Shown piece by piece: positions 1 to 8,741 of a DNA stretch of 62,135 nucleotides. The DNA comes from Pseudomonadota bacterium (GTDB taxonomy: Bacteria > Myxococcota_A > Bradymonadia > Bradymonadales > GCA-2716585). Position numbers and translations under genes: made by a program. Within the stretch, counting starts at the first letter, position 1. Each line of letters begins with the position of its first letter. The DNA lies in contig SYOX01000382.1 of assembly GCA_005804885.1 (NCBI GenBank), positions 1-62,135 on the forward strand, read 5' to 3'. The notes under the pieces are model-generated. The model saw only the letters and a program-made list of their open reading frames with translations, was not told where the DNA came from and did not search any database.

Positions 1-1470
1 GAGGAAGCCCTTGCGGAGTTCGTCGCTGGCCAACTCGTCGATCGTCCGCAGACGCCGGTTGCCCAGGTGATCGATGTCGTCGACCATACCCTTGTTGTTC
101 TTCAGATCCAGCAGGTAGCGCACCACCTCCATGATGTCGCGCTGCGTCAGAGTCGTCTCCTCCAGCGGCACCTCGAGGTTGAACTTGTGGTTGAGCTTGA
201 GCCGGCCGACCTTCGACAGATCGTAGCGCTCCGGGTTGAAGAACAGGTTCTCGAAGAGCGAGTTGGCCTGCTCCGTGCTCGGCGGATCTCCAGGCCTGAG
301 GCGCTGGTAGATCTCCATGATCGCGTGCTCCGGAGACTCCACCTTGTCCGCCAGCAACGTGTCGCGCAAGTACGCCCCGACGTTGAGGCCGTCAATAAAG
401 AGCACCTTGAACTCGGTGATCCCCGCCGCCTTGAGCGCCGTGATCCGCTCCTCGTCCAGCTCATCATTACAGTTGAGCAGGACCTCGCCCGTCTCCGCCG
501 AGTAGACGTCCTCCGCGATCACCTTCCCGACCAGGTTCGCCTCGTTGACCGGGATGCGCGTGATCTTCGCCGTCACGATCCGCTTGACCGCCCGCTGCGA
601 GATCTTCTTGAAGGCCCTCACCAGCGGGCGCCCCCCATCCGGGTTGGGCACGTCCGCGCTGGCGATCTGGCCCGGCAGCAGGTCCGGCTCGACGCTCTTG
701 GACCACTCGCCGCCCTCGAAGAAGATCGTCTCGGTGTCGTAGTAGTAGCCCAGCAGATCCTCGGCCGAGTGGCCCAGCGCCCTCAAGAGCACCGTCGCCG
801 GCATCTTGCGCCGACGATCGATCCGCACGTGCAGGATGTCCTTGGCGTCAAACTCGAAGTCCAGCCCCGAGCCGCGGTACGGGATCACCCGCGCCGAGAA
901 GAGCAGCTTGCCGCTCGAGTGGCTCCGACCCTTGTCGTGATCAAAGAAGGCCCCCGGCGAGCGGTGCAGCTGAGACACCACAACCCGCTCCGTCCCGTTG
1001 ATGATGAAGGTCCCATTGCGCGTCATCAACGGGATCTCGCCAAAGAACACCTCCTGCTCCTTGACGTCCCGGATCGTCCGCATCTCGGACCCCTCCGTCA
1101 CATCCCACACCACAAGGCGGATCAACACCTTGATCGGCGCGGCGAAGGTCATCCCCCGGCTGCGGCACTCCGTCACGTCGTACTTCGGCTTCTCCAGCCG
1201 GTACGAGACGAACTCCAGAGAGCTCGTCCCGTTGAAATCCCGAATCGGGAAGACGCTCTTGAAGACCCCCTGAAGGCCCACATCCAGACGCTGGGTCTGC
1301 TCCCACTCCGACACCGCATCCTCGCCCTGCGACAACACCTTCGGCGGCACGGGCTGCAGGAAGGTCTCGTACGAGCTCTTCTGGATGTCGATCAGATTGG
1401 GAACCTCGATCACCTTCTTGATCGAAGCGAAGCTCTTGCGCAAACGGAAGTTGTCCTGGATCACAGACAC
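1..1470 (-). CDS. rpoB: RNA polymerase beta subunit, N-terminal part (cut by window edge)
   Basis: Beta subunit of DNA-dependent RNA polymerase, a cytoplasmic core enzyme. The reverse strand reads open from a GTG at 1470 to the window start, giving 490 codons. The N-terminus begins MSVIQDNFRLRKSFASIKK, and further in are stretches typical of bacterial RpoB, such as FNGTSSLEFVSYRLEKPKYD, FFGEIPLMTRNGTFIINGTE and RVVVSQLHRSPG. An AGGAG lies 8 nt before the GTG, which decides the start. The gene is incomplete at its 3' end. Upstream there is no rplL/rplJ; fliR lies there instead, so rpoB appears to have its own promoter and a long leader. A 590-codon open frame on the opposite strand is a high-GC shadow. 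Confidence 0.97.
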   Translation of the reverse strand, partial: MSVIQDNFRLRKSFASIKKVIEVPNLIDIQKSSYETFLQPVPPKVLSQGEDAVSEWEQTQRLDVGLQGVFKSVFPIRDFNGTSSLEFVSYRLEKPKYDVTECRSRGMTFAAPIKVLIRLVVWDVTEGSEMRTIRDVKEQEVFFGEIPLMTRNGTFIINGTERVVVSQLHRSPGAFFDHDKGRSHSSGKLLFSARVIPYRGSGLDFEFDAKDILHVRIDRRRKMPATVLLRALGHSAEDLLGYYYDTETIFFEGGEWSKSVEPDLLPGQIASADVPNPDGGRPLVRAFKKISQRAVKRIVTAKITRIPVNEANLVGKVIAEDVYSAETGEVLLNCNDELDEERITALKAAGITEFKVLFIDGLNVGAYLRDTLLADKVESPEHAIMEIYQRLRPGDPPSTEQANSLFENLFFNPERYDLSKVGRLKLNHKFNLEVPLEETTLTQRDIMEVVRYLLDLKNNKGMVDDIDHLGNRRLRTIDELASDELRKGFL

Positions 1471-1500
1471 AGCGCGCTCTCCTGTCTCACCGCCCGCCGC

Positions 1501-1514
1501 CAGGTGGCCACCTG
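1501..1514. promoter_or_regulatory. 14-bp perfect palindrome in the rpoB leader
   Basis: CAGGTGGCCACCTG reads the same on both strands and lies about 30 bp upstream of the rpoB GTG start, inside the predicted leader. It could be a protein operator or an RNA hairpin close to the ribosome-binding site. Function is inferred from position only. Confidence 0.35.
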
Positions 1515-1890
1515 CTGCGTGCGCTCCTCGTGGTCCTCCGAACCCACCCGCCGACCCCGCCGACCCGAACAGGACCACACCCCCAGGTGCGCCCCTCGAA
1601 CCGACAGCGCGTCGATCGCGGCAAGCCCGCCTACCCTCCGGTCATGTCCTCTTGGTCACAGTCGCGTCGATGGCGTTGAACTCGACCCGGCGCCGCGCCC
1701 GGCGGCACCCCGACTCCGCGGCCGCGCCGCGGCTGTGATGATCGATCCCAGGGGTGTAGCCCCTCGCCAGTGGCCATCCTGGCGAGCCATGCCGCGAACC
1801 GGGAGACGGCATCTTGCCCCAGGGGATCCTCATCTCTGACACCATGGTGATTGATGGGTCTTTGCCTCGCCAAGCGGAGACAAGGCGCGG

Positions 1891-1919
1891 AGTATAGGAT
1901 CGCGACCCGCTGACGTCAA
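1891..1919 (-). promoter_or_regulatory. sigma70-type promoter for rpoB
   Basis: On the minus strand TTGACG (1919-1914) and TATACT (1896-1891) are separated by exactly 17 bp. This is the best promoter match in the window. It points at rpoB and places the transcription start near 1884. Confidence 0.75.
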
Positions 1920-1959
1920 GCGCTAGATGTGCAGGTTGGCACAAAAGATGTAAGCGCGA

Positions 1960-2721
1960 TCAGCGCAACAACCCCGACAGGATCTCACCCAGCGGCGCCA
2001 TCATCCCTTCCACGGCGCTGACGAGGCTCGGCATCAGCACCACCAGCGCCGCCATCCCCAGCCCCATCGTCAGGACGAAGCCCAGCATGAACACGTTGAC
2101 CTGGGGCGCAAAGCGCGACAGCACCCCGAGCACCACGTTGATGATGAACACCACCGCAAGGATCGGCAGCGCCAGCCTGCAGGCCGCCTCGAAGAGCCCC
2201 GAGAACAACACCAGCACCGCCTCGGCATCCACCACCTCAAGGCGGACCCCGCCGGCCGGCACCCGGCGGTAGCTGCCCGCCAGCGCCAGGATCACCTGAT
2301 GGTGGCCGTCGATGGAGAAAAATACCAGCGAGCTGACGACAAAAAGCAGCCGCGTCGGCGGCGCAACCGCCGACCCCACCGTCGGATCAAAGATCGCCGC
2401 CGCCCCATAGCCCATCTGCACCGAGATGTACTCCCCGGCCACCTCCACCGCCGCGAAGATCAGCCGCACCGCGAAGCCCATCAAGAGCCCCAGCGCGAAC
2501 TCCAGCGGCAGCAGCCCCGCAGCCGTCAGCGGATCGGGCGCGCCGCCCACCCCCGCCCCCATCGCCCCGAAGAGCGCCAACCCCAGGCCCAGCGGCAGCA
2601 GCGCCCGCACTGGCCCCGGCGCCTGCTCGATGTTCAACCCCGGCGTCGCCACGATGACCCCGGCGCTGCGCGCCGCGTAGAGCATCACCATCGGCAGCGC
2701 CGCCAGCAGCTCCTCGATCAC
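1960..2721 (-). CDS. fliR: flagellar biosynthetic protein FliR (type III export apparatus)
   Basis: Integral membrane component of the export gate of the flagellar type III secretion apparatus, which works with FliP and FliQ. The 253-residue product has the family's usual length and about six hydrophobic segments. The C-terminal motif SRFAPQVNVFMLGF is the conserved FliR/SctT signature. The ATG at 2721 overlaps the fliQ stop codon by 4 nt, so the two are translationally coupled. fliP and flhB are not in the window, so an origin in a non-flagellar type III system (SctT) cannot be excluded. Confidence 0.88.
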   Translation of the reverse strand: MIEELLAALPMVMLYAARSAGVIVATPGLNIEQAPGPVRALLPLGLGLALFGAMGAGVGGAPDPLTAAGLLPLEFALGLLMGFAVRLIFAAVEVAGEYISVQMGYGAAAIFDPTVGSAVAPPTRLLFVVSSLVFFSIDGHHQVILALAGSYRRVPAGGVRLEVVDAEAVLVLFSGLFEAACRLALPILAVVFIINVVLGVLSRFAPQVNVFMLGFVLTMGLGMAALVVLMPSLVSAVEGMMAPLGEILSGLLR

Positions 2722-2990
2722 GACCCCACCAGCGTCGGGATGCGCTCAAAGAGGCGAGTCGTAAACACCGTCAGCTGCTCCAGGATCCACACCCCGCACA
2801 GCAGCAGCACCACGAAGACCGCCACCAGCTTCGGCACGAACGACAAGGTCGCCTCGTTGATCTGCGTCGCCGCCTGGAAGATCGACACCAGCAAGCCCGA
2901 CAACAGCGCCGCCGCCATGATCGGCATCGCGCACACCAGCGTCGTCTTGACCGCCTCGCCGGCGATCTCCATCACCGCAGCCACCTCCAT
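2718..2990 (-). CDS. fliQ: flagellar biosynthetic protein FliQ
   Basis: Small export-gate subunit of the flagellar or type III secretion system. The 90 residues match the normal FliQ length and form two transmembrane hairpin helices (roughly residues 16-38 and 52-75). Typical FliQ text includes VSIFQAATQINEATLSFVPK. It lies 13 bp after the NeuB-like gene and overlaps fliR, which gives a three-gene minus-strand operon. Confidence 0.9.
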   Translation of the reverse strand: MEVAAVMEIAGEAVKTTLVCAMPIMAAALLSGLLVSIFQAATQINEATLSFVPKLVAVFVVLLLCGVWILEQLTVFTTRLFERIPTLVGS

Positions 2991-3003
2991 CGCGCCCTCC
3001 CCA

Positions 3004-3897
3004 TCAAGCCGCCCGGCGGCTCCCCTTCCCCACGGTGACCATCCGCTCCCCGCGCAGCTTGCGCTTGACCGGCTCCTCCTCGGCGTGGACCCGCTTGATC
3101 CCGTCGCCCAGCGCCGCCTCGCACGCCCTGATGTCCCGCACCAGCCTCGACAGCCCGGGCGACTCCAGGCTCGCGGCGTGATCCGATCCCTTGAGCGTCC
3201 GATCCAGCGTAAAGTGCCGCTCGATGACCCTGGCCCCGAGCGCCACCGCCGCCACGTCCACCGCCACCCCCCTGTGGTGGCCCGAGAAGCCGATCACCGC
3301 CTCCGGGTAGCGCGCCGCAAGCGCCGGGATCACCCGCAGGTTGATCGCCTCGAAGGACGACGGGTACGAGCTCGTGCACTGCATCAGCGTCACCTGCGCG
3401 CCCGCCACCGCCGCCATCGCCGCGTCCACCTCCTCCAGCGTCGACATCCCCGTCGACAGGATCATCGGCTTGCCGAAGCTCGCGATCTCCTCCAGCAGCT
3501 CCAGGTGCGTCAGGCACGCCGACGGCACCTTGAAGATCGACATCCCCAGATCGTTGAGCAGCCTCGCGGACTCCACGTCCCACGGGCTGGAGAAGAACTC
3601 GATCTCCTGCTCCTGCGCGTACTCGAAGAGCTCGGCGTAATCCTGCGCCGACAGCTCCAGCGCCTCGCGGTGCGCGCCGTAGGTCGCCGCGAAGGCGTGC
3701 GGCGAGTCGTAGGGCCTGCTGTACTCCTCGGCGGTCAGCATCGAGGCGATGTCACGCTTCTGGCTCTTGACCGCGTCGGCGCCGCAGAGCCGCGCCTCCC
3801 GGATCAGAGCCTTGGCCATCGACACATCCCCCTGATGGTTCTGGCCGATCTCCGCGATGATGAAGGTCCTCTCCGGCTTGACTTCTCTGATGCTCAT
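3004..3897 (-). CDS. NeuB-type nonulosonic acid synthase (N-acetylneuraminate synthase-like)
   Basis: Predicted to condense phosphoenolpyruvate with an N-acylhexosamine to make a sialic-acid-like nonulosonate (neuraminic, legionaminic or pseudaminic type). The TIM-barrel motifs are visible: IAEIGQNHQGD near the N-terminus, KVPSACLTHLELLEEIA, ILSTGMSTLEE, CTSSYPSSFE, and ERHFTLDRTLKGSDHAASLE near the C-terminus. It has 297 residues and lacks the C-terminal antifreeze-like SAF domain of full-length NeuB proteins (about 340-350). The start at 3897 was chosen because AAAGGAGG precedes it by 5 nt; an upstream ATG at 3933 lacks a good site. It lies in an operon with fliQ and fliR, which suggests glycosylation of flagellin or another surface protein (inference). 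The substrate cannot be told from sequence. Confidence 0.8.
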   Translation of the reverse strand: MSIREVKPERTFIIAEIGQNHQGDVSMAKALIREARLCGADAVKSQKRDIASMLTAEEYSRPYDSPHAFAATYGAHREALELSAQDYAELFEYAQEQEIEFFSSPWDVESARLLNDLGMSIFKVPSACLTHLELLEEIASFGKPMILSTGMSTLEEVDAAMAAVAGAQVTLMQCTSSYPSSFEAINLRVIPALAARYPEAVIGFSGHHRGVAVDVAAVALGARVIERHFTLDRTLKGSDHAASLESPGLSRLVRDIRACEAALGDGIKRVHAEEEPVKRKLRGERMVTVGKGSRRAA

Positions 3898-3928
3898 GGG
3901 CGCCTCCTTTGACGTGCTCATCACGCCG

Positions 3929-3934
3929 ATCATA
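3929..3934 (-). promoter_or_regulatory. candidate -10 element for the neuB-fliQ-fliR operon
   Basis: TATGAT on the minus strand lies 32 bp before the chosen NeuB-like start, inside the 74-bp divergent spacer with the phosphatase gene. No convincing -35 hexamer is seen at 16-18 bp, so this is weak. Confidence 0.3.
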
Positions 3935-3971
3935 TCGTCATCCCATGGAACCGACTTGAAACAGGAGCCTC

Positions 3972-4538
3972 ATGAACAGAGACCACACCGGCGCCGAGCA
4001 CCTCCTGGCCCTTGACCTCCCCGTGGCGCCCGCCGAGATCGGCCAGCTGGCCACCGTCCGCCTCGCCTCCATCTCCTTGATCTTCTTTGACTGCGACGGC
4101 GTCCTGACCGACGGCCGCATCTGGGTCGACGCCCAGGGCAACGAGAGCAAGGCCTTCAGCGTCGTCGACGGCCACGGCGTCGCGATGCTGCGCGAGGCCG
4201 GCGTCCTCGTCGGCCTCATCACCCGATCACCCGAAGGCATCCCCACCGCCCGCGCCCGCAAGCTGCGCTTCGATCTCATCCGCACCGGCGTCATGGACAA
4301 GGCCGCCGCCGTCCGCGACATCCTGGCCGAGCGCGGCATCCCCGCCGCCGAGGTCGCCTTCATGGGCGACGATCTGCCCGATCTGGCCGCCTTCGACCTC
4401 GTCGGCCTGACCATCGCCCCGCCCACCGCGCGCCCACAGGTCCTGGCCCGCGCCCAGGCCACCACGCGCGCCCTGCCTGGCCACGGCGCCGTCAGAGAGG
4501 TCTGCGACGCGCTGATCGTCGCCAGAAAGCCCATCTGA
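3972..4538 (+). CDS. KdsC-family HAD phosphatase
   Basis: A 188-residue HAD-superfamily hydrolase of the KdsC type, which removes phosphate from 3-deoxy-octulosonate-8-phosphate or nonulosonate-9-phosphate. The nucleophile motif is FFDCDGVLTDG (about residues 38-48). It is followed by the characteristic VVDGHGVAMLREAG, by the motif II region GLITRSPEG, and by FMGDDLPDL, the metal-binding acidic motif. CAGGAG lies 4 nt before the ATG. It is divergent from the NeuB-like gene. Their proximity suggests it dephosphorylates the NeuB product (inference); ordinary KDO synthesis is the alternative. Confidence 0.85.
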   Translation: MNRDHTGAEHLLALDLPVAPAEIGQLATVRLASISLIFFDCDGVLTDGRIWVDAQGNESKAFSVVDGHGVAMLREAGVLVGLITRSPEGIPTARARKLRFDLIRTGVMDKAAAVRDILAERGIPAAEVAFMGDDLPDLAAFDLVGLTIAPPTARPQVLARAQATTRALPGHGAVREVCDALIVARKPI

Positions 4539-4564
4539 GCCACCGACAACGACACCCCATCAAG

Positions 4565-4593
4565 TTGACTCCCCTCCTACCCGTTGGTAGTTT
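4565..4593 (+). promoter_or_regulatory. sigma70-like promoter for the 4675-8622 gene
   Basis: TTGACT (4565-4570), a 17-bp spacer, then TAGTTT (4588-4593). It lies about 80 bp upstream of the start of the large acidic protein, just after the phosphatase gene. Confidence 0.5.
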
Positions 4594-4674
4594 GGGGTCG
4601 GCATGACCTTGAAGCGGCCTCCGCGCTGACGACTTCTTTTCATCGACCTCCGGACCCCCCTCGGGCGCACTGGC

Positions 4675-7600
4675 ATGGCGAAAAAATTCAGCTCTCTGCT
4701 GGTCCGCGACAACATCGTCTCCATCGAGAAGATGGAAGAGGCCCTCCAACGGCAGGTCATCTTCGGCGGCCGGCTGGGCACCAACCTCCTTGAGATGGGC
4801 GTCATCACCGAAGTGGAGCTGGGCCACCACCTCGCCCAGGCCCGCGGCGTCCGCGCCGCCTCCGCCGAGATGTTCGCCAACGTCGATCCCGACGCCCTCG
4901 AGCTGCTCGACATCGACACCATCGAGCACCTCGGCGTCATCCCCGTCCGCCTCCACCCCAACGGCGCCTGCGACGCCCTCGTCCTCGACGACCTGACCGG
5001 CGATCAGCTCGAACAGCTGCGCGCGCGCACCGGCTTCCAGTTCATCCAGCACATCACGCCCGAGTTCCGCTTCCGGCAGGCCCTCCAGCGCTTCTTCGAG
5101 CGGCCCTTCTCCGGCCGCGTTGCCAGGCTCCTTGAGCGCTTCCCCCTCAAGATCGACCTTGGCCTGCGCTCCAACGTCACCGCCTCCAGCATCATCCAGG
5201 CCAGGCCCACGCCCAGGCGCCGCGCTGGCGGGCGCCGCGAGGTCACCCTCGGCCAGGGCTGGACCCCCGAGGAGGTCTCTCAGTACCTCCGGGATTGTTA
5301 CGTCCGCGACGTCATCCTCGCCGTCCTGCTGGGCTACGCCGGCTCCTTTGCCGCCCGCAGGATGCTCCTGGTCGTCCTGCGCCACCGCCTTCAGGGATAC
5401 GCCGCCGCCGGCGAGGACGTCCCAGGCGACGAGCTGCGCAAGATCAGGCTGCGCATCCGCGCCGGAGGCGCCATCGAGCGGGTCTGCCGCGGAGACACCT
5501 ACTACCAGGGGTCGCCGACCGACGGAGAGCTCGTCGCCCTCTACGACGCGCTGAACATCCCCTCGCCGGCCAACTGCCTCCTGCTCCCCGTGCCGGTCGG
5601 GCCTCGCGCCGCGCTCGTCCTGCTCATGGACCACGAGGATCACACCTTCGACACCCATGACCTTGAGCCGCTCTTCCTCATCATCAACGACGCCTCGGAG
5701 TCGCTCGAGCGGATCATCCGGCTGACCAAGTCCGGCGAGCTGCCCCCGGAAGAGCTCCGCCTGCCGCCGCTGCCCGCGCGCCTTCAGCACACCACGCGGC
5801 AGCGAGATCCCGACGTGATCCCCGCCGCCGTCCTCCCCCCCCCCGCCGCAGCGCCCCCCGCGGCGCCCCCCGCGGCGGCTCCGGCGGCGCTCCGCTCCAA
5901 GGCCTCTGCACCCAGCAGGCTCCCTCAGGCCTCCCAGAGAGGACAGCGCGACTCCGACCTCGACGCCTCGAAGCTCGTCGAGGCCATCGCCGAGGCCATG
6001 ATCAACACCGGCGCTCGCACGACCGAGGACAGCGCCCCCCCCCTTCAAGACAACACCACCCAGTTGCTCGACCGCATCTCCCTCGATCAGATGCTCAAGG
6101 GAGATGTCGCGCCCGCACCCTCGCCCGACGAGGGCGCCCTTATCGCGGGCGAGATGGACATCCCCGACGAGCCCCTTGACGCCAACGAGGCGCCCGGCGA
6201 GGGCGACGCCCTGCCTCCTGGCTCGGCGTCCATGGCCGAGGCGTTGCTCTCGGGGCTCATGGACGAGGGGCAGCCCGAGGTCGCGGCGCTCGACGACGAT
6301 CCCCACGTATCCAGGCTCGAGTTCGACGACATCGACGTCGCAGAGCGCCCCGCGGTCCAAGACCTCGACGAAATCCCCCAGGTCGGCGCGCGGGACACCT
6401 CCGCGCTCGGGCGCTACGCCGGGGCGGACACCGCCGGCCTCGATCCGGCCCTGGAGCGTTCGGCAGACGGCGTGGCGGCCGAAGCGGCGCTCGAAGGCGA
6501 CCGGGCCTATCCGGGGTTGGCGGCGCCTCCCGTCGAGTTGGAGGGGCTGTCCGGTGGAGCCCCCGAGCGAATCGGCCTTGAAGACCGCGAGCTCTTCCCC
6601 GATCCCGTGTCGGAGCCCGAACAGGCCCGAGAGCCCGGCGTCAAGCCTTCCTTGATCGAGATCCCTCGCTTGGTGGGCGGCCTGGATCCCCGGGACGCCT
6701 CGCTGTCGGGCTTTAGCGGCTCTCAAGATGGGGAGGTCAGCGAAGACCTGATCGCCGACGGGTGGGAGTTGCCCGATCTCTTCCTGGAGGGGTTGGCCAA
6801 CGGCCCCGACCTGAACGTCCTCGAAGGCCTCCCAAAGGACCTCGATGATCGCGAGGATCTTGTCGACTCGAAGGGGCTCGACGATGACATCATGCTCGAT
6901 CCTCGAGGTGAACCGACCTCCCTTGAGGTCAAGGACGGCGCTGAACTGGACTCCGTGGACGCGGAATCCAGCTTCAGGACCGATCCGACCCGCGAGTTGC
7001 CAAGGCTTGAGTATATCCCGCACCCCATCGTGACCGATTATAGTGATGATGAGGACATCGAGGACGACGAGGACCTCGGCCGCAGGGACACTGAGGCTCT
7101 CGACGCTGTCGATGGGCCGCAGGATCTCCCCTCGCCGACGGGCCACGCGGCGACGGTCGGGCTGCCCCAGGTTGATCAGGCGCGGGCGCTCCCGGACGAG
7201 CGCGCCGGTTACGTCGAGGAGGAGACGCCCTCCTCGGCGCCGGTGCTGGACATCGAGCCGGTCAAGGTTCGGGACAAGGACGGGGAGGACTCGCTGCTCT
7301 TCGACTTCGGCGCGGCCTCGGACGAGCCGGCGTCCGCTGACGAGGCAGATCCGGGGCTGGCTGCGGGCGACGCCCCCGCAGAGCCTGAACAGGGCGAGCC
7401 TCCGTCAACGGAGTCGTCCGAGGGTGAGGCGCGCTCGGTGAGCGGGGAGCAGTCGACGGACGTGATCGACACCTTGAAGTTCTCCGGGGAGGTCAAGGAC
7501 GAGACCCCCGCCTCAGGGCAGGCCTCGTCGGACGAGGAGGGCGACGAGGACGAGGACCAGAGTGCGGCTGAGCGGCGCGCGGAGTTCAGCGGCCTGCGGA

Positions 7601-8622
7601 GGGCCACGGAGAGCGCAATGGCGGCCCTGGAGGCCGACGACGACGGGACCGCCACGGTCTTGATGGACACGACGACGATCGAGCTGGAGTTGATCCGGGA
7701 GAGCGATCCGGACTTCAACACGGGCCCGCTCTTTGAGTCCCAGCTGGCCCCCGAGACGAGCCACGCGCTGAACCAGTGGCGACCGGTCGTCGAGGGCCTG
7801 TGGTCTTCGGACCCTGACGTGCAGGACGAGGCTCGCCGGGCGCTGATCGCCTCGGGCGGGCAGGCGCTGCCTGCGCTGCTGGAGCGCTTCCCTGGCCCGA
7901 TGTTGATCGATCGGTACGGGTTTACGGCCCAGACGCTGCCGCCGATCTCCGAGCACAGCCCCTTGCTGGGCGTGCTGGTCGATATGGGCGACCTGGTCGC
8001 GCCCGCGCTGGCCTCGTTCATGAACGTCTCCAGCGTCGAGGTGCGCTTCTACGCCACCTTCTTCTTCTCGCGGGTGCGCTACGAGCCCATCGTCGGCCCG
8101 ATGATCCAGCAGCTCTTTGACAAGGACGGTCAGATCCGCGAGGTCGCCCGTCAGATCATCCGAAGCTACCGCAACACGGAGGGCTTCCACGCCGTACAGA
8201 CCGAGGTGCGCAGAGAGCTGGCCTACGGCGACAGCTTCCGCAGGGAGCAGGCGGCGCTGGCGGCCTGGGCCTTCGGTGACACGCTGGCCGTGCCCTCCCT
8301 CATCGAGCTGCTGGAGCACGAGAACCGCCACCTGACCAAGGTGGCCCATAAGGTCCTGTGCGCGTTGACCTTCGAGGATCTGGGCAACAACAAGCGCAAG
8401 TGGACCCGGTGGTGGGAGCGCAGCGCCTCGCAGAACCGCAGCGACTGGCTCATCGAGGCCCTCAACCACGGCCAGCGCGAGATCCGGCAGCTCGCCGCCA
8501 ACGAGCTTCGCCAGTGTACGGGGCTCATCGTCAACTACTCGCCCGACTCCTCCCGCCGAGACCGCCTGCGCGCGCAGCAGATCGTCGCCCAGTTCTTCAA
8601 TGAGGGCTCCGGGCGCTGGTGA
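4675..8622 (+). CDS. giant acidic protein: GspE/PilB N-terminal domain, disordered middle, HEAT-like C-terminus
   Basis: A 1315-residue protein of unknown function. Residues about 1-150 resemble the N-terminal domain of type II secretion/type IV pilus ATPases: FSSLLVRDNIVSIEKMEEAL, FGGRLGTNLLEMGVI, and a second alpha/beta lobe that includes HITPEFRFRQALQRFFER. There is no ATPase domain. Residues about 380-1000 are low-complexity, Pro/Ala-rich and then strongly Asp/Glu-rich, and probably disordered. Residues about 1015-1310 form an alpha-helical repeat of HEAT type, for example VRFYATFFFSRVRYEPIVGP and AALAAWAFGDTLAVPSLIEL, ending in a W-rich segment. This looks like a scaffold or adaptor protein (inference). 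The ribosome-binding site before ATG 4675 is poor. An 884-codon antisense frame across it is a shadow. Confidence 0.8.
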   Translation: MAKKFSSLLVRDNIVSIEKMEEALQRQVIFGGRLGTNLLEMGVITEVELGHHLAQARGVRAASAEMFANVDPDALELLDIDTIEHLGVIPVRLHPNGACDALVLDDLTGDQLEQLRARTGFQFIQHITPEFRFRQALQRFFERPFSGRVARLLERFPLKIDLGLRSNVTASSIIQARPTPRRRAGGRREVTLGQGWTPEEVSQYLRDCYVRDVILAVLLGYAGSFAARRMLLVVLRHRLQGYAAAGEDVPGDELRKIRLRIRAGGAIERVCRGDTYYQGSPTDGELVALYDALNIPSPANCLLLPVPVGPRAALVLLMDHEDHTFDTHDLEPLFLIINDASESLERIIRLTKSGELPPEELRLPPLPARLQHTTRQRDPDVIPAAVLPPPAAAPPAAPPAAAPAALRSKASAPSRLPQASQRGQRDSDLDASKLVEAIAEAMINTGARTTEDSAPPLQDNTTQLLDRISLDQMLKGDVAPAPSPDEGALIAGEMDIPDEPLDANEAPGEGDALPPGSASMAEALLSGLMDEGQPEVAALDDDPHVSRLEFDDIDVAERPAVQDLDEIPQVGARDTSALGRYAGADTAGLDPALERSADGVAAEAALEGDRAYPGLAAPPVELEGLSGGAPERIGLEDRELFPDPVSEPEQAREPGVKPSLIEIPRLVGGLDPRDASLSGFSGSQDGEVSEDLIADGWELPDLFLEGLANGPDLNVLEGLPKDLDDREDLVDSKGLDDDIMLDPRGEPTSLEVKDGAELDSVDAESSFRTDPTRELPRLEYIPHPIVTDYSDDEDIEDDEDLGRRDTEALDAVDGPQDLPSPTGHAATVGLPQVDQARALPDERAGYVEEETPSSAPVLDIEPVKVRDKDGEDSLLFDFGAASDEPASADEADPGLAAGDAPAEPEQGEPPSTESSEGEARSVSGEQSTDVIDTLKFSGEVKDETPASGQASSDEEGDEDEDQSAAERRAEFSGLRRATESAMAALEADDDGTATVLMDTTTIELELIRESDPDFNTGPLFESQLAPETSHALNQWRPVVEGLWSSDPDVQDEARRALIASGGQALPALLERFPGPMLIDRYGFTAQTLPPISEHSPLLGVLVDMGDLVAPALASFMNVSSVEVRFYATFFFSRVRYEPIVGPMIQQLFDKDGQIREVARQIIRSYRNTEGFHAVQTEVRRELAYGDSFRREQAALAAWAFGDTLAVPSLIELLEHENRHLTKVAHKVLCALTFEDLGNNKRKWTRWWERSASQNRSDWLIEALNHGQREIRQLAANELRQCTGLIVNYSPDSSRRDRLRAQQIVAQFFNEGSGRW

Positions 8623-8661
8623 TCGCCGGGCGAGGGCGCCCTCTCGGGCCGCTGCGCGCCC

Positions 8662-8690
8662 TTGCGTCTTGAGGGGTCGATGCTTATCCT
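8662..8690 (+). promoter_or_regulatory. promoter of the FtsH arm of the ternary system
   Basis: TTGCGT (8662-8667), a 17-bp spacer and TATCCT (8685-8690), 51 bp before the first gene of the FtsH operon, in the short gap after the large acidic protein. Confidence 0.5.
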
Positions 8691-8741
8691 GCCAGCCCGT
8701 GCCCGGCGCGCGCTGTCCCGCTCTCAACCATCGGGTGATCT

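Larger units (their letters stand above)
1471..1959 (-). other. rpoB leader / intergenic region
   Basis: This 489-bp stretch between rpoB and fliR has no credible gene; the short frames in it have no protein-like composition. It holds the rpoB promoter (1891-1919). On the transcribed strand it also holds a stem-loop with 8-bp arms CTCGCCAG and CTGGCGAG (plus-strand coordinates about 1764-1787), followed by a short GGGG/CCCC hairpin, and the 14-bp palindrome near the rpoB start. The expected transcript leader is about 410 nt, long enough for attenuation or autoregulation. Confidence 0.5.

Noticed and set aside
67..1839. 590-codon open frame on the plus strand over rpoB
   Set aside because: Antisense to a clear rpoB reading frame; composition is Arg/Leu/His-rich as expected for a high-GC shadow.
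1642..1944. Possible rplL upstream of rpoB
   Set aside because: The frame has no similarity to L7/L12; composition is random and the region carries a promoter and leader.
4492..7146. 884-codon minus-strand frame
   Set aside because: Antisense to the large acidic protein; its Gly/Val/Glu-rich text mirrors the sense codons and shows no domain.
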